The notes below the pieces were generated by a model that did no database searches, was not told the DNA's origin, and was given only the letters and a program-made list of their open reading frames with translations. This document shows, in pieces, positions 34,761-46,153 of a DNA stretch of 64,000 bases (position 1 is the stretch's first letter; every line of letters starts with the position of its first letter). Made by a program: the position numbers and the translations under genes. This DNA comes from Papaver somniferum (Eukaryota > Streptophyta > Magnoliopsida > Ranunculales > Papaveraceae), in NCBI RefSeq assembly GCF_003573695.1, contig NC_039364.1, positions 67,724,256 through 67,788,255 of the forward strand. The letters run 5' to 3'.

Positions 34761-36145
34761 ACCCTACCTCAGTCCAAATTGGGAGAATTTATGAACCTTC
34801 GATAGAAGGACTAACCTCCGCCACCGAGGAAACCTTAGCCGTCCATACCAGGGCCATGAGGGAAGCAGAAAAAGAAAAAGAAGACGAAGGAATGGAAGAA
34901 CCAGATAACGAAGTCGACGAGTCTGACAAACATCAACCCATGTCAGACGGAACCAACGAGGACGAAACTGAGGACGATTGGAGAATTCCAATTCACCATT
35001 ACCTTGACAAAGGTACCTTACCCGCAGATGTCAAAGAAGCTCGAAAACTTGAGTCAAAGGAAGCAATGTACAGCCTACGAGATGAAATACTGTATAGAAG
35101 GTCATTTCTTGGACCTTTGATGCGGTGCCTCTCACAAACCAAAGGTAGAATAATACTGCATGATATACACAGCGGAGAAGCTGGCAATCATAGCGGAAGA
35201 AGGTCTTTGGCAATCAAAGCCAAAATGCAAGGATACTATTGGCTAAGCATGAAAGAAGATGCAAAGAACGTAGCAAGGCGTTGCGAAAGATGCTAACGCT
35301 ATGCCGGGAAGATTAAAGCACCAACAACAGAGCTTAACTCGGTCATCATCCCATGGCCATTCGCCAAATGGGGAGTTGACATTGTTGGGCCCTTGATAGA
35401 GGGGACATCAAAAAGAAGATACCTTATCGTAGCTACGGATTATTTCACCAAATGGGTGGAAGCAAAGGCTTTGGCAAGAATTAGGGACACAAATGTCTTT
35501 AAATTTTTGTTCGAGCAAATCATCTGCAGGTTCGGGATACCAGCCGCCATAGTCTCTGACAATGGCAAACAGTTGGAAGGAAAGAACATACACATGCTCT
35601 TTAACGCCTTCAACATTCAGAAAAACAAGTCTACTCCAATATATCCTAAGAGCAATGGACAAGCGGAGGCCACTAATAAGACGATAACAATGAACTTAAA
35701 AAAGAAGCTGGGGGCATAAAAGAAAAGATGGTGCGAGCAGCTGCATAATGTCCTATGGGCCTACCACACTACAAGAAGGGCAGCCACGGAAGAAACTCCG
35801 TTCTTGCTAACCTACGGAGCCGAAGCAGTCATCCCAACGGAGATAATACTGCCAACGACAAAGACAGAGGCATGGGTTAAGAATCTGACAACAGATCTTA
35901 TGCTGGAAAAGCTTGATGACCTTGAAGAAAGGCGGGAAGTAGCTTTACAAAGAATGGTGAACTACCAACGAAGGCTGGCTCGTGAATACAACAAACGGGT
36001 AATTCCTAGAAACTTTGTGGTTGAAGAATACGTACTACGTCAAATACCACCATATCAAAGGAAGAAAGAGTGGGGAAAGCTAGCTCCGACATGGGACGGA
36101 CCCTACATTATACACGATATTGCCGAAAGGGTTCATACTACCTAA
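34761..36145 (+). pseudogene. E2 integrase (three stops)
   Basis: An acidic linker (about 34830-34980) precedes HDIHSGEAGNHSG and RRCERC (zinc module) up to a TAA at 35294-35296. The core is open at 35393-35719, with WGVDIVGP just upstream (about 35369-35392), YLIVATDYFTKWVEAKAL, SDNGKQLEGK (second Asp) and SNGQAEATNK (catalytic Glu); TAA at 35717-35719. The C-terminal part (35804-36145) has GAEAVIPTEI and KKEWGKLAPTWDGPY. The D-D-E triad is therefore present, but the frame is cut by nonsense codons. Inactive. Confidence 0.9.
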
Positions 36146-36859
36146 GGAATCTCAAAGGAGAGTATTGCAAACCCTTGGAATGCAATACCTAAAGAAGTAT
36201 TACCCGTAAGAGAATGGTTATTACTCAGGAGAAGAAGGGAAGGGGCAATGGCCACCATGTTCTATCCCTGATCAAAGGTATTATAAACCTAACTAATCAA
36301 TGAAAGAAACTTTTTCTAAGAAAAAGTGCATGTTGATTAAATACAAATTGGGTTAGAATAGCACCCTCCATCAGAATTGACGATGAGGAAGGCACGACAT
36401 AACTGCGCATATGTCAATCTCGGATCCTAAGGGAAATGAATCCCACTAAAAGGAAATAATAAGCAATATATCCCACAAAGAGAGATACCTTGTCGAAGTA
36501 AAGCAGCCATCGCGCTGAACGCGTAGGGTTACAGGAAAATTATTACCCACGTAGGAACCCTCGCCACCACGGTACCTTCTGGCCAAAGGATACTTGGGTA
36601 GGATGATGAATGTTCCACCAAAGGTTAAAAACACCTTAGCACCTTGTGATACTCGAATGTGCAAATAATTAGACACAATACGTCTATATATAATAACAAA
36701 GGTACCATAATAGTACTACCAAAATAAAACTAACACATCTCAAAAGTTGCAGATGACAAAGGTTCAGAAAGTAACGAAGCATTGTTTCAAGGAAAGGAGA
36801 CAACAAAGGCCCCTCAGCTGGGGGCATAATACAACAAAGGAGTTCAGTTGAAAACAAAG
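36146..36859. other. E2 convergent spacer with two conserved blocks
   Basis: It lies between the end of integrase and the end of the aORF (minus strand). A purine tract AGGAGAAGAAGGGAAGGGGC at about 36228-36247 is conserved in E1 and may act as a second polypurine tract. A block at about 36490-36660, conserved with E1 4020-4200, gives on the minus strand a short frame with FGGTFIILPKYPLARRYRGGEGS in both copies. Confidence 0.55.
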
Positions 36860-39800
36860 TCAGCATAACATAATCATGGGTAAGGAAGACGAGGGAACAA
36901 CACCCTCAGCTTGGAGCTCAGCCTCCGCAAAAGCATCATTAATGTAATCAATGGCAGAACGCTCGAGCTGCACCTTCATTTGAGAAGCTTGCGCCTCTAG
37001 GTACAAAGCCGATTTCTGATGGAGCTCTCTGATCTGAGCGTTAAGCTGATCATTAGCTTGCTGAAGTTCCTCAGCTTTAAACTTAGCAGCAACATCAAAC
37101 TAGCGAGATATTTCCAACTGAGATATCTGATCCTCATGGCGGCTAATCTTGGCGTTTGCACCCACCAACTGCTCTTGGAGACCTGCGGATACGAAGGGTA
37201 TCAACAATGATAAAAAGCAGCTAAAGATGCAAATAATGCTATGGAAAAAATAATTATCCTAAGCTACCTCCGGCATGGCTAAGGGACTCTTCTAAACTAT
37301 GTTGAGCCTCAGCAAGATCCACCTCAGCCGCATCAAGGTCTTCCACGAGGGTATCTCTTTCCGTCCGAAGATCATCAACATCTATCCGGAGCGAAGCATT
37401 CTCAAAGGATAAATCTTGGTACACATTCTCTAACTCTTCAAACCTTTTTACTAAGGATGCATGAGACATGTAAGAAGGAACGGAGATGGCATCAACAAGT
37501 TTGTTCTTAAGAGAACAGACCTTAGAAGTTAATACATTACGCTCCGCAGTAACCTTAGCTAAGGAAGCACAAGCATCTTCAAAATCGGCGTGATATTTCT
37601 TACGAATAGTTTCTTGGACTGAGAGACGTTTCTGGACTAAGGTAATATCTTCCTTTTGCTTTAAAATAAGACTCTCCTTCTAGCTAAGAGCTTCGTCACA
37701 CTCCTTACGTAGCGAAGCCATCTTCTTCACTAAGTCTGCATTATGGGCGGACTCAAGGGAAAGTTGGGCCTCATTATGAACAATTACGTTCATCAGCCTA
37801 TCAGACTTCTTTTGATAATACCAAACGTCAGAGGTTAACTTGGCCACTTGATCTTGGAGACATCTAAGTTCACTAGAGCTGCCGGTTGGCAGACGAAGGT
37901 CGTCTTAGGACTATGCAACCAGAAAGTAAAGAAAAAATCTAAGGAGAAGAAGAAACGAACCTATGGATTTAGAGGACTCAGCAGCTAAGGCAGTATCAGC
38001 AGCTTTGCGACCATCCTCTCCAACCTTAGCAGCATTATTATCTCTCTCAAGATCCAACAAACAAGCTTCCAGAGACCTCTGAGTTTTCCTCAGATCATCC
38101 TCCAGCGAAGATATCTTAGCAGCAGAAGTAGCATCACCCGACGAAGGCTGCTGAGCAACAGCAAGAGCATACTCTTGACAAGCACGTTCCAACAGGGCCC
38201 TCAAATGAGTGCACTTAGCCCTATAAACCTTGAATAAGGTATAACCAACATCTATCTACTTGCAAAGCTGCAAACAAAGGAGTATAAGGACGGACGAATG
38301 ATCAAATTAAGAAGAAAAACGATAAGGTAAGAATCACTTACTGAGAATGCTGAAAGACGAGGGAGGAAGTTGGCGTAGGTATCCATGAAAGCATCCATCT
38401 CTTGGATGCTACCACTACGGATCTCGCCAAAGCTCTGACTGGAGCGGAGACAATCAGGGTCAAAGAACAAGTCTTTGGCAGCACGATACTGGTCAGATAA
38501 CACGTCCAACTGCGAAGCTATCTCGAAAGAACTACCAAGATGATGATGATCAACTCCAACAGAAAAGGGACCCTTGGAATCCCGCAGGATGGCCTCAAGA
38601 ATAGCGTCATCAGAACTACCTAATCTCAAGCTCTCCGGCAACCTACCTTTGCTAGATTCAGCGACAGCTCCCTCGTTTGTTTAAACACGAGAAAGGGGCA
38701 CGATTGTTGAACCCTCACCACGACGAAGAGATGGCATGGTGGATGAGCTAGGAACATAAACAGGATCTTGAGAGCCGCCCAAATCCATGTCACTAGTAGA
38801 AGGAAGATTACCCAGTATGGTCCAATCTGGTGACGAAGGTGGGGGTCCAACAACTTTGCTAACGGGGGCAGTAGAGACAGACTGAGCATTCCCTAGTGAA
38901 GCAGGAGCAGCATTGAACGAGAAGCTGGCTAGTGAAATCACAACCTTCTTCTTCTTCTACGAATCTGAGCTACCAACCCTCATCGTGGGGGTAACAGGAG
39001 ACGAAGACATACTTTTAGAAGACGCAACAGTAGCTCCAGCAGCGACGGAAGTAACGAGCAAAGCCTTGCTAGGAACAGAAAACGAAGGAATCTTCAAGGA
39101 CAACGTAGGTGTAGGGGCTTGAACACTAACAGGCTCTACCAACTGAGCACCAACGCCAACAAGAAGGTTCTCACCCTCAACTGAGGCAGCTCGGACGGGA
39201 CTAGGGTTATCTTTGGCAAAATCCTCCTCGATATCATCCAAATGAGGGCTGAGTCCAGTATCCTCGATATCCTCCATGTATTCGTCACCTGGTACCTTAC
39301 CGACAGCCTTAGGATCATCATCCAAAGCATCAAGATCAATGACGGTCTTCAACTTACCCTTTCTCTGGGAAGACTATAAAAAAACGCATGCGTCAGCTAA
39401 GAATCAGGGGCAAGGTAATAAGGAACTTACAAGCACAAAGGTATGATAATGATCCTTACCTCCGCAGGCGTTTCAACCAAATCCTTTCTCTTCCTAGTCC
39501 TTGTGGACACATAATTACCAGCAGACACTGGAGCAGTCCCAGCAGAAGAAGCATGGGCAGACTGCAAAAGAAAAACGTCAGAACAAAGGTATCAAAGCAG
39601 ACAAAGATATCAAAGCGAACGAAGATATCAAAGATGAAGGTACCTCATGGGAAGGGGCAGGATTAAAAATCCAAGGCCGATACCCATCATACTTCTCGGG
39701 CAAAGAACGAGTTGAACGAGGAACTGAGAGTTCCACGGTGGTAAAACCATAAGCCCAAGGACCAACCACATGAATAGGAGTACGAGCCCAACGATCATCG

Positions 39801-40651
39801 TGATCAAGACGAATGTGATCAGACTTTGGCAAAGGCAGCCTAGCAGAATAGGGGATGGTAGTCAAACCAGTCTTATCAATCTCCTCCAGCAAGCGAAGGC
39901 TATTACCTTCCCTAATCTTCCTAGCAGTAACATGGATACGACGAGGACCAACACTCCAAGTAATAAGATTACTCTTCTGAATAGCATCAGCATACGTAGC
40001 ATTGAAGTTGGCAGGGGTATAATCCTCCCGCTTAGATCTCCCCTCAGCAAAGGGGTCATAAGACTCCAGGGCTGTTTTGCCCTTGCTACGGTACCAGCTT
40101 TCGCGAAGGGCACGCCAGTAATTACCAGTATATTGCATAACTCCTCTAACCTGAGTCTTGTTTGTCGGGTCATACCTCGAAGACAAAACATCATAGTAGA
40201 AGGGATCCTTTCTACTAAACAAAGGGAGGAGCATACCTGCGGCCAATTGGCCAACACTAATGAGGAGGTTATTCTCATCATAAGGAAAATCCCGGATGAG
40301 AGACTCAGTGAGAACATCAGGGCCATTGACGAAGGAAATCTCGAATTTATGGAGGCGAAAAGACTTGGTAATCTCAGCAATAGACAGATGAGCAAATCTG
40401 TCCTTGTCACGCAGTTGGAGCCTCTGAAGCTCATAATGAGGAGGAGGAGGCGGAAGGTCTTCAACGAAAACTTCTTCAACATCAAGGTACGCAACCCCCT
40501 CAGCAACCGTAGCCACCTCAGTACCAGCAGGCACCTCAGAGTCCTCAGGAGGAGGAGATGGCGTAGCATCAGGATGATCCATTCTCGGAGGGGGATCAGT
40601 CGACGAAGATATCTTCGGACCCTTACGCGTAGGTTTATTTGGAAGCCTCAT
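36860..40651 (-). pseudogene. E2 aORF: six-exon antisense gene
   Basis: My model on the minus strand: exon 1 40651-39644, exon 2 39561-39460, exon 3 39373-38342, exon 4 38267-37961, exon 5 37885-37268, exon 6 37182-36860 (stop TGA 36860-36862). Total 3390 bases, 1129 codons plus stop; the phases fit E1. The start ATG (MRLPNKPTRKGPK) is the first in the open exon after an in-frame run without other good candidates. Exon 1: globular domain resembling Transposase_28, ending YRPWIFN. Exon 2: TRTRKRK basic patch. Exon 3: Ser/Pro/acidic. Exons 4-6: coiled coil. Damage: TAG 38957-38959, TAG 38256-38258, a TAG in exon 5, and the exon 5 acceptor AG changed to AA. Function unknown. Confidence 0.8.
39644..40651 (-). 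other. aORF exon 1 globular domain (intact in E2)
   Basis: There are 336 codons without a stop. Conserved with E1 throughout: HYELxRLQLxDKDRF, IxEITKSFR, PYDENNLLISVGQL, PLFxRKDPFYYDVLSSR, ESWYxSKGKT, DYTPANFNATYADAIQKSN, SVGPRRIHVT. E4 shares only scattered positions and the terminal PWVF. Uncharged aromatic and acidic positions dominate, and I see no catalytic signature. It is the most constrained-looking part of the aORF. Confidence 0.6.
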
Positions 40652-41354
40652 AATACCTAACACCACCAGGAAGAACATCTCCATCAACAATGGCGGAGGA
40701 AAATCACAGTTCATTCCAAAAGCAGAAAGGGGCAAAAACCGACATACTTTGGGCATGGGTTTCACTAAACCAACCAAAGGAACGGTTTGAACACACCATA
40801 GGGCAAAAAATGAATATCATACATCACGAAAAGCAAAATTGCAGGCAAGGAACGATCATAGCAGAATTATCATCAAAAATCAAAATGGAGTGAAACCCAA
40901 GTTCCATTACAGCGCAAGCAATTAAAAGAGATAAAAAACTCTCACATGCAGATAATAATCGCGACATCAGTAATACCCTACTCAAAGAAGAAGACACATG
41001 GCACGATATGAAGAGAATCAACACTAAAGAGACGAGCGTCACTTATTTGCACGATCAACTGTGAATCCAAAGCACTCAAAATATCGAAGGAGAGAAAGAG
41101 CAGTTGGCAGCGGAAGAATCTCACTGAAAGAGATGGAGGGCGGCATTTCGAAGAAGAAGGAGAAAGGGAATTAATAAAAACTCCTTCTATTTGTTCCCTT
41201 CTTATAGGCGGCTGGAGATTTCAAAAATTTGGATGTCCCAAAATTCAAGGGGAAGTTATTGCATGAAAGGACATGTGGGGACCACCCAATCGGTACGTGC
41301 AAAAATGGCGGCGTAACGGAAGTTTTCTTCCACTTCTACCAAACAGTAGAATAT
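40652..41354. promoter_or_regulatory. Upstream region of the E2 aORF
   Basis: On the minus strand a CTATAAG box lies at 41201-41207, followed by a CT-rich leader and a 35-codon upstream ORF (41146 to 41039, MPPSISFSEIL...). The aORF ATG is at 40651. An aORF promoter outside the LTR is inferred, in line with the TATA box at 18442 in E4. Confidence 0.4.
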
Positions 41355-41372
41355 GAAAGAAAAGGGGCAAAC
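41355..41372 (+). other. E2 polypurine tract
   Basis: GAAAGAAAAGGGGCAAAC lies directly before the 3' LTR. This is the standard site for plus-strand priming. Confidence 0.8.
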
Positions 41373-42274
41373 TGTGTATACCAATATTATGTGGAGCACG
41401 TGTCACGATCTTAGTGGCACATATATTCAACTGTGTATCCTTCGCTGAACTGAGAAGCCTAAGTAGCAAAGGATACCTCCGCAGATCTACTTTATCTCAT
41501 CCCAAGAAAGAAGGCCTAAACGGTCAAGATAAGAATGGTAAAAGCCTAGTCTACAAAGAGGCAGCTGGCGAGGGGACAGAGGTAGATGACGCATCTAATC
41601 AGCATTAAATGCTCAAATCTCTTATCTACATGCATGAATCAAGGCACGTGGAGAGAGAAGGCGTGGTAAAACCCGATTGGCGGAAGATGGCGGTGAACGA
41701 AGGTACAACATGTACTAAGGTTGGGCAGTTCCCGAAGGAACGTGGGCTAGCTGAGGTGGCGAAATACAACTGGAGAAGGTATGCGGTGGACGAAGGTACC
41801 ATTGGTACGAAAGGTATATCAGCAGACGATAGACCCAGAGGCAGCAAAGATATACCTGGAGCAAGAGGGGCTATAAATACCAAGCCTCACCAACAAACTA
41901 AGGGCATTCAATATCTAGGAGAGAAGATCTAGTCTTAAGCTTATACCTCTTTAATGTTTAGAACTTAAGTATTTAATTCCACTTGAGTTCTCTCTATTAC
42001 TTTGGGAAGCATTTAAGATCTTTGTAACCACCTCAAACTTAATACAAAACAATGACTCATTACCCCGTGGACGTAGAAAAATGTCGAACCACGTAATCTC
42101 TTGTGTCTCATGATAATTTAGAAACTTTTACATTATATTTGTGTTCTTCGTTATTATTGCGATCTTAGATATCATTTATTACTTAGCATCATCAGTTCAA
42201 CAGAGGCATCAATACTACTTAGTATCAGATCCTCAGAGCTGTATACATTACGTAGACTACAGGAAGTAGTCACA
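41373..42274 (+). repeat. E2 3' LTR
   Basis: The repeat is 902 bases, collinear with 28642-29551. A small deletion near the end removes GAAAACG-like bases next to the AGTAGTCACA terminus. A TATAAAT box lies at 41872-41878. Confidence 0.94.
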
Positions 42275-42279
42275 TTTTA
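42275..42279. repeat. E2 target-site duplication, right copy
   Basis: TTTTA, identical to 28637-28641. Confidence 0.9.
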
Positions 42280-42281
42280 CT

Positions 42282-42584
42282 TTATCCATATTTTGGTTCT
42301 GCATCAGCAAGTAATGTTCTACTTTCTAAATCTTTTGGTTTTGTATCAGCAACATGCTTTGGTTGTGGAACAGTAAGATTTCCGTTAGCACTGCTTTGTT
42401 GTGGATCAATAGCTCCTGCATCAGCATTCTTTGGTTCTGGAACTGTAAGATTTGCATCAGCATTGCTTGTTTCTGGATTAATAGCTCCTGCATCTACATT
42501 TTTTGGTTCTGAAAATGTAAGATTTGCATCAACAATCTTTTGTTCTCGAGCAGAAGATGGTGCATCAGCTGTCTTTGGTTTTTC
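42282..42584 (-). repeat. Exon with 29-30 residue internal repeats
   Basis: The frame has 101 codons. The motif DANLT(F/V)xEPKN(V/A)DAGAI(N/D)P recurs about 2.5 times, with a third weaker ANGNLTVPQPK. The repeat unit is about 87-90 bases. It ends in TAA two bases from the E2 insertion site duplication, so the stop predates or coincides with the truncated state. Confidence 0.6.
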
Positions 42585-45500
42585 CTGCTTAAAATAATAT
42601 TTATTATGTTATTTATGAACTTTTAATACAAATAAGAAAATAAAAAATTATACAACACAAAGAAGAAAAAAAATACTTTGCAATATACCTTCATCGTCAT
42701 TAAAATGTTGGCTAATATCATGTTTTCAACAACCTCATCAGTGTCATCCAACTGTGTAAAGTTTTGTAGTTTTTCATGTTGAATATTATCCTCCAATACA
42801 CGTTCATCAAAAACTAGTTCAACCTTTTTTTCTTGAGATGGTAAAGGACTTATATCACTCATTAAACATGTAATGAAATCAATGATTGGATCTCGTTCAA
42901 AGTAATTATATGTTGTAGCTTTATTCGATTGAAAGTTAACTGAATCATCTCGCAAGTCATCTGCTGGTGTCACACATGCATCATTAGATGTAGTACGCAT
43001 CATTGATGCTGGTGTTGTATCTCTTCGACTGTACGGGAGAAGAAACATCTGTTGTGTCTTGTCTTTCTTTTGAAGAATCAGAATCAACTGTTGTATCATT
43101 CTTCAATTCAAAGGAATTGGGTAGACTCTCTAATTCTTCTGGATAGACTTGGAAGTACAATTTATTCAACATTTCTTCTATTTTAGGGTGTACTTCTTCA
43201 TTATTAGCAATCAAATTCTGCATTACTTGCCAACTTGTTTTGATTTCCATGCTCAAGTTTCGATTTTTTTCCTCTCTTTCTTCTACCAAAGATATACTTC
43301 CACCTTCTTCACTCATACCAAGTGCCACTCTTTCATTTTGAGTTATTTCATCAAAGAAGTTTTTTCTAAACTGTAATTTTTTATTAAGATATGTTAGTTG
43401 ATTAGGAGTACACAAATTATGATTTGAAGAGAGATGCAAGGGACATACAGGCCAAACTCTAGTTGACAGACCATTACTAAAACTCTAGTTGACAGGCCAT
43501 TAATAAAAACCTGTGTCACATGAATGTTGCAAGAATAGCTTGAACATGCCTTATTTTTGTGATGTTTAGATTTATGCTAATTAATAGTCGTTACAAGAGT
43601 AATAAGACATTGCATTAAGTATTAGTACTACAAACAAACAGGGTGGATGAATATTCAAACTTTTAATTAGTAGTAAAATTTAAGAGACGTACATTTAAGA
43701 ACGTTATGAACTTACCAAATAGTTTGATGTATCCATATCTTTGAGCAACTCTTTGAAAATCTGCTTCAGGTTCCACCTGCTTGCTCTAGGTACAAATTTG
43801 TCTTTCCTCAACTTATTCGGTTCCACTATCTTAGTATGCTCAGCGAACCAAATCTGTTACAAATTATAGGAAATAAAAATGAATAATCTTAAGTAGACAT
43901 AAAGAAACTTTAGTACATTTAAACAAATGAATAAAACATGTAGACAAATTTCCAGTGCAAAATATAGACACACAATTTTTCAATATCCAGTGCAGAATAT
44001 AGACACGCAATATCCAGTGCAGAATATAGACACACAATTTTTCAATCTCAGTGTGGAGAATATTCACACATTTTTATCTAATGAATATGTTCTCCTGTAA
44101 CAATACATACACACATTTTAGCACCTCAAATGAATAGAAACTGCACATAAAATATTCAAACTAAAAATACGGATTCAATGATAACACTCAATAGCTAACA
44201 AGTCAAATAATCCTTAACAAAATAAAAATGTAAAAAGTCTAATCTCTTACCGGTAGATAGAAAACACATCCACTAATTTTTATTGGGTTGTTGAAACTTT
44301 TGTTTAAGCGCTTGGCTAATTCAGAATGAATCAAGTGGGCCCATGATAAAGTGTTACATTTGTTGAAATCTTAGACCAAACCCAAATACTTCTCCTTTAT
44401 TGCACCAGCATCTTTAGTGGTAAAGAAAATAGTATTGCACATGAAAAGACCTATCAGCATCACCAAGTCTTCATTGTCCCTTCTTGTAAGAGCTGGTGTT
44501 GTTTGCTTTAACAGTTCAAAGATTGCATCTCGTATGAATGTCTTTGAAGCAGATTTTTCATCACCAAAATACCTAAGGTAAAACTCAGATTCTCTAAAAG
44601 AATCATCATGCATCGCCTTCTTGGTTTCTTTCCATCTACCTTTAATGCATGGTACCCCAAGAATGACAACTAATTTTTTCGTGGTGGACGTCATTGTATA
44701 TTGCTTACCTCTACGAACAAATTCAAACTTAATTTCTTTTCCTGTTGCTTCTTTCAAGCACATCAATAACTTTGTGAAAGCTTCTTCAATTTTGTTCCAA
44801 CGTGCTGTAGTGTACTCATTCTCCATTATCATCATAAACAAATCAACAAAGGGAGACTCTTAAAGTACCTCTATTTGTTCAGCATTCAAAATCAGATTTT
44901 CCTTTTTCATATCAATCACTAAAGCATTCAAAGCAGACAAACCAGCTTTGTATGGCCTATCCCTAGAATAAACTACAAAAACAAAACACAATTTATTGGT
45001 TTTTACCCATAAAATGTTAGAAGAGAAATTTATTTCCACCTTTTTGAAAAATTATCCAAAGAGAAATTTCATAACAACATTTTTTAATACCTTTCTTAGA
45101 TGGTCCAGTAATCAAAGCAACAACTTTATCTTGTTTTCCAGTACATCTCTTAGATTTCTTCTTCTCAGAAACTTCATCAAAATGAAATACAATATTTTAG
45201 TACTATACTTAACATCATCAAAGATTTTTATCATTTCTAACATAACTTTCTAACTCTATTAGTACGCTAACATTCCACGTGACATGATTTTTATCATGAA
45301 TTTTATAACAGAGTCGTCATAAAAATAATGCAGAAGACAGTTGTCATAATGAACTAAAACAGAGAAGCTAAATAAATTACGAACGCTAGTAAAAATACAA
45401 GGGCTTCCAAATAGTTAAATGAAATGCTTAAAACATGAGAATACTTCCATGCTTAAATCAGTAAAGTGTTGCTTCATACTCAATTCATAAACATGTCATG

Positions 45501-46153
45501 CTAACTGTTTTGCTACTTGTGGAATTCACATGAAACCACGAGTATTACGGTACAAGCACATGACACCCGATTTCCTATTGCAGAAGTTAAAATTAGCCGA
45601 AAAACACCATAGAAATGTGAAAGAGGGATGAACATGGCATCTTACAAAAATAATTGAATTCAATTGAATTTACTAGTTATCAACTTTCAATGTATAAACT
45701 ATTCAACACGAAGAGTAGAAAAAAAACATTAGGGTTTATTACCTTCTTCTTCATTGCTATCCATCTCCGATGTAGGTTTATTATTATAGTTTGATCCTCC
45801 TACAAAAACAATGAAAATTTTAATCGGTGCAGAAAACATACACTCATTGGTGATTTCCATCAAATTGAGTTTTATGAAAGCTTTTATGTTGTTAATTAGG
45901 GTTTAGTACCTTTTTTTCATCACGATCTATTTCTGAAATACTACTTTTCTTAGATTTACAAAAAACATTCAGAAAAATTAGTGTGTGCATGTAACATTCA
46001 CTTAATCAAAAAATTCAGAAAAAAAAGAAATTAATAAATACCTTTCTTTGCTTTTTTAACTGGAATCGTTGTTTCTTCTTCTGATTAAGTTTTTTCTGAA
46101 TCTGCTTCAATTTCAACTTGTTCTACAATTTTCTCTTTCTTCTTTCTCGGCAT
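42282..46153 (-). pseudogene. DUF1985-like multi-exon gene, upstream part
   Basis: Minus strand, from the ATG at 46151-46153 (MPRKKKEKIVEQ, lysine-rich and NLS-like) leftward. Exon 1 (46042-46153) carries a TAA at 46085-46087. Exon 44371-44841 encodes about 150 residues with GVPCIKGRWKE and LVMLIGLFMCNTIFF. The next exon, about 43722-43858, has WFAEHTKIVEP and PRASRWNLKQI. Then come helical, acidic exons (42690-43440, frameshift near 43010) and a repeat-rich exon (42282-42584, ending TAA). The W-x-EH and PR-x-RW pattern resembles DUF1985 proteins that accompany Ulp1-like proteases in plant Mutator-type transposons; this is recognition by eye. E2 interrupts it. Confidence 0.5.

Larger units (their letters stand above)
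28642..42274 (+). mobile_element. E2: complete Tat-type Ty3/gypsy retrotransposon
   Basis: The element is 13,633 bases with LTRs at 28642-29551 and 41373-42274 and a perfect 5-base TTTTA duplication. Plus-strand order: primer site, gag, protease, leaky UGA, RT, RNase H, archaeal-type RNase H, integrase. Then a six-exon gene lies on the minus strand, followed by a polypurine tract and the 3' LTR. By eye the LTRs show about 23 mismatches in the first ~600 aligned bases (near 4%), so insertion is not very recent. Several stops and shifts inactivate it. It is the same family as E1 in opposite orientation, and it splits the DUF1985-like gene. Confidence 0.95.

Noticed and set aside
32761..36145. 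Endogenous pararetrovirus (caulimovirus-like) origin of the RT region
   Set aside because: LTRs, integrase and a target duplication are present and no movement protein is seen; it is a Ty3/gypsy element.
39770..40660. Long plus-strand open frame (296 codons)
   Set aside because: It is the antisense shadow of aORF exon 1 of E2, which has the conserved protein; E1 does not keep this frame.
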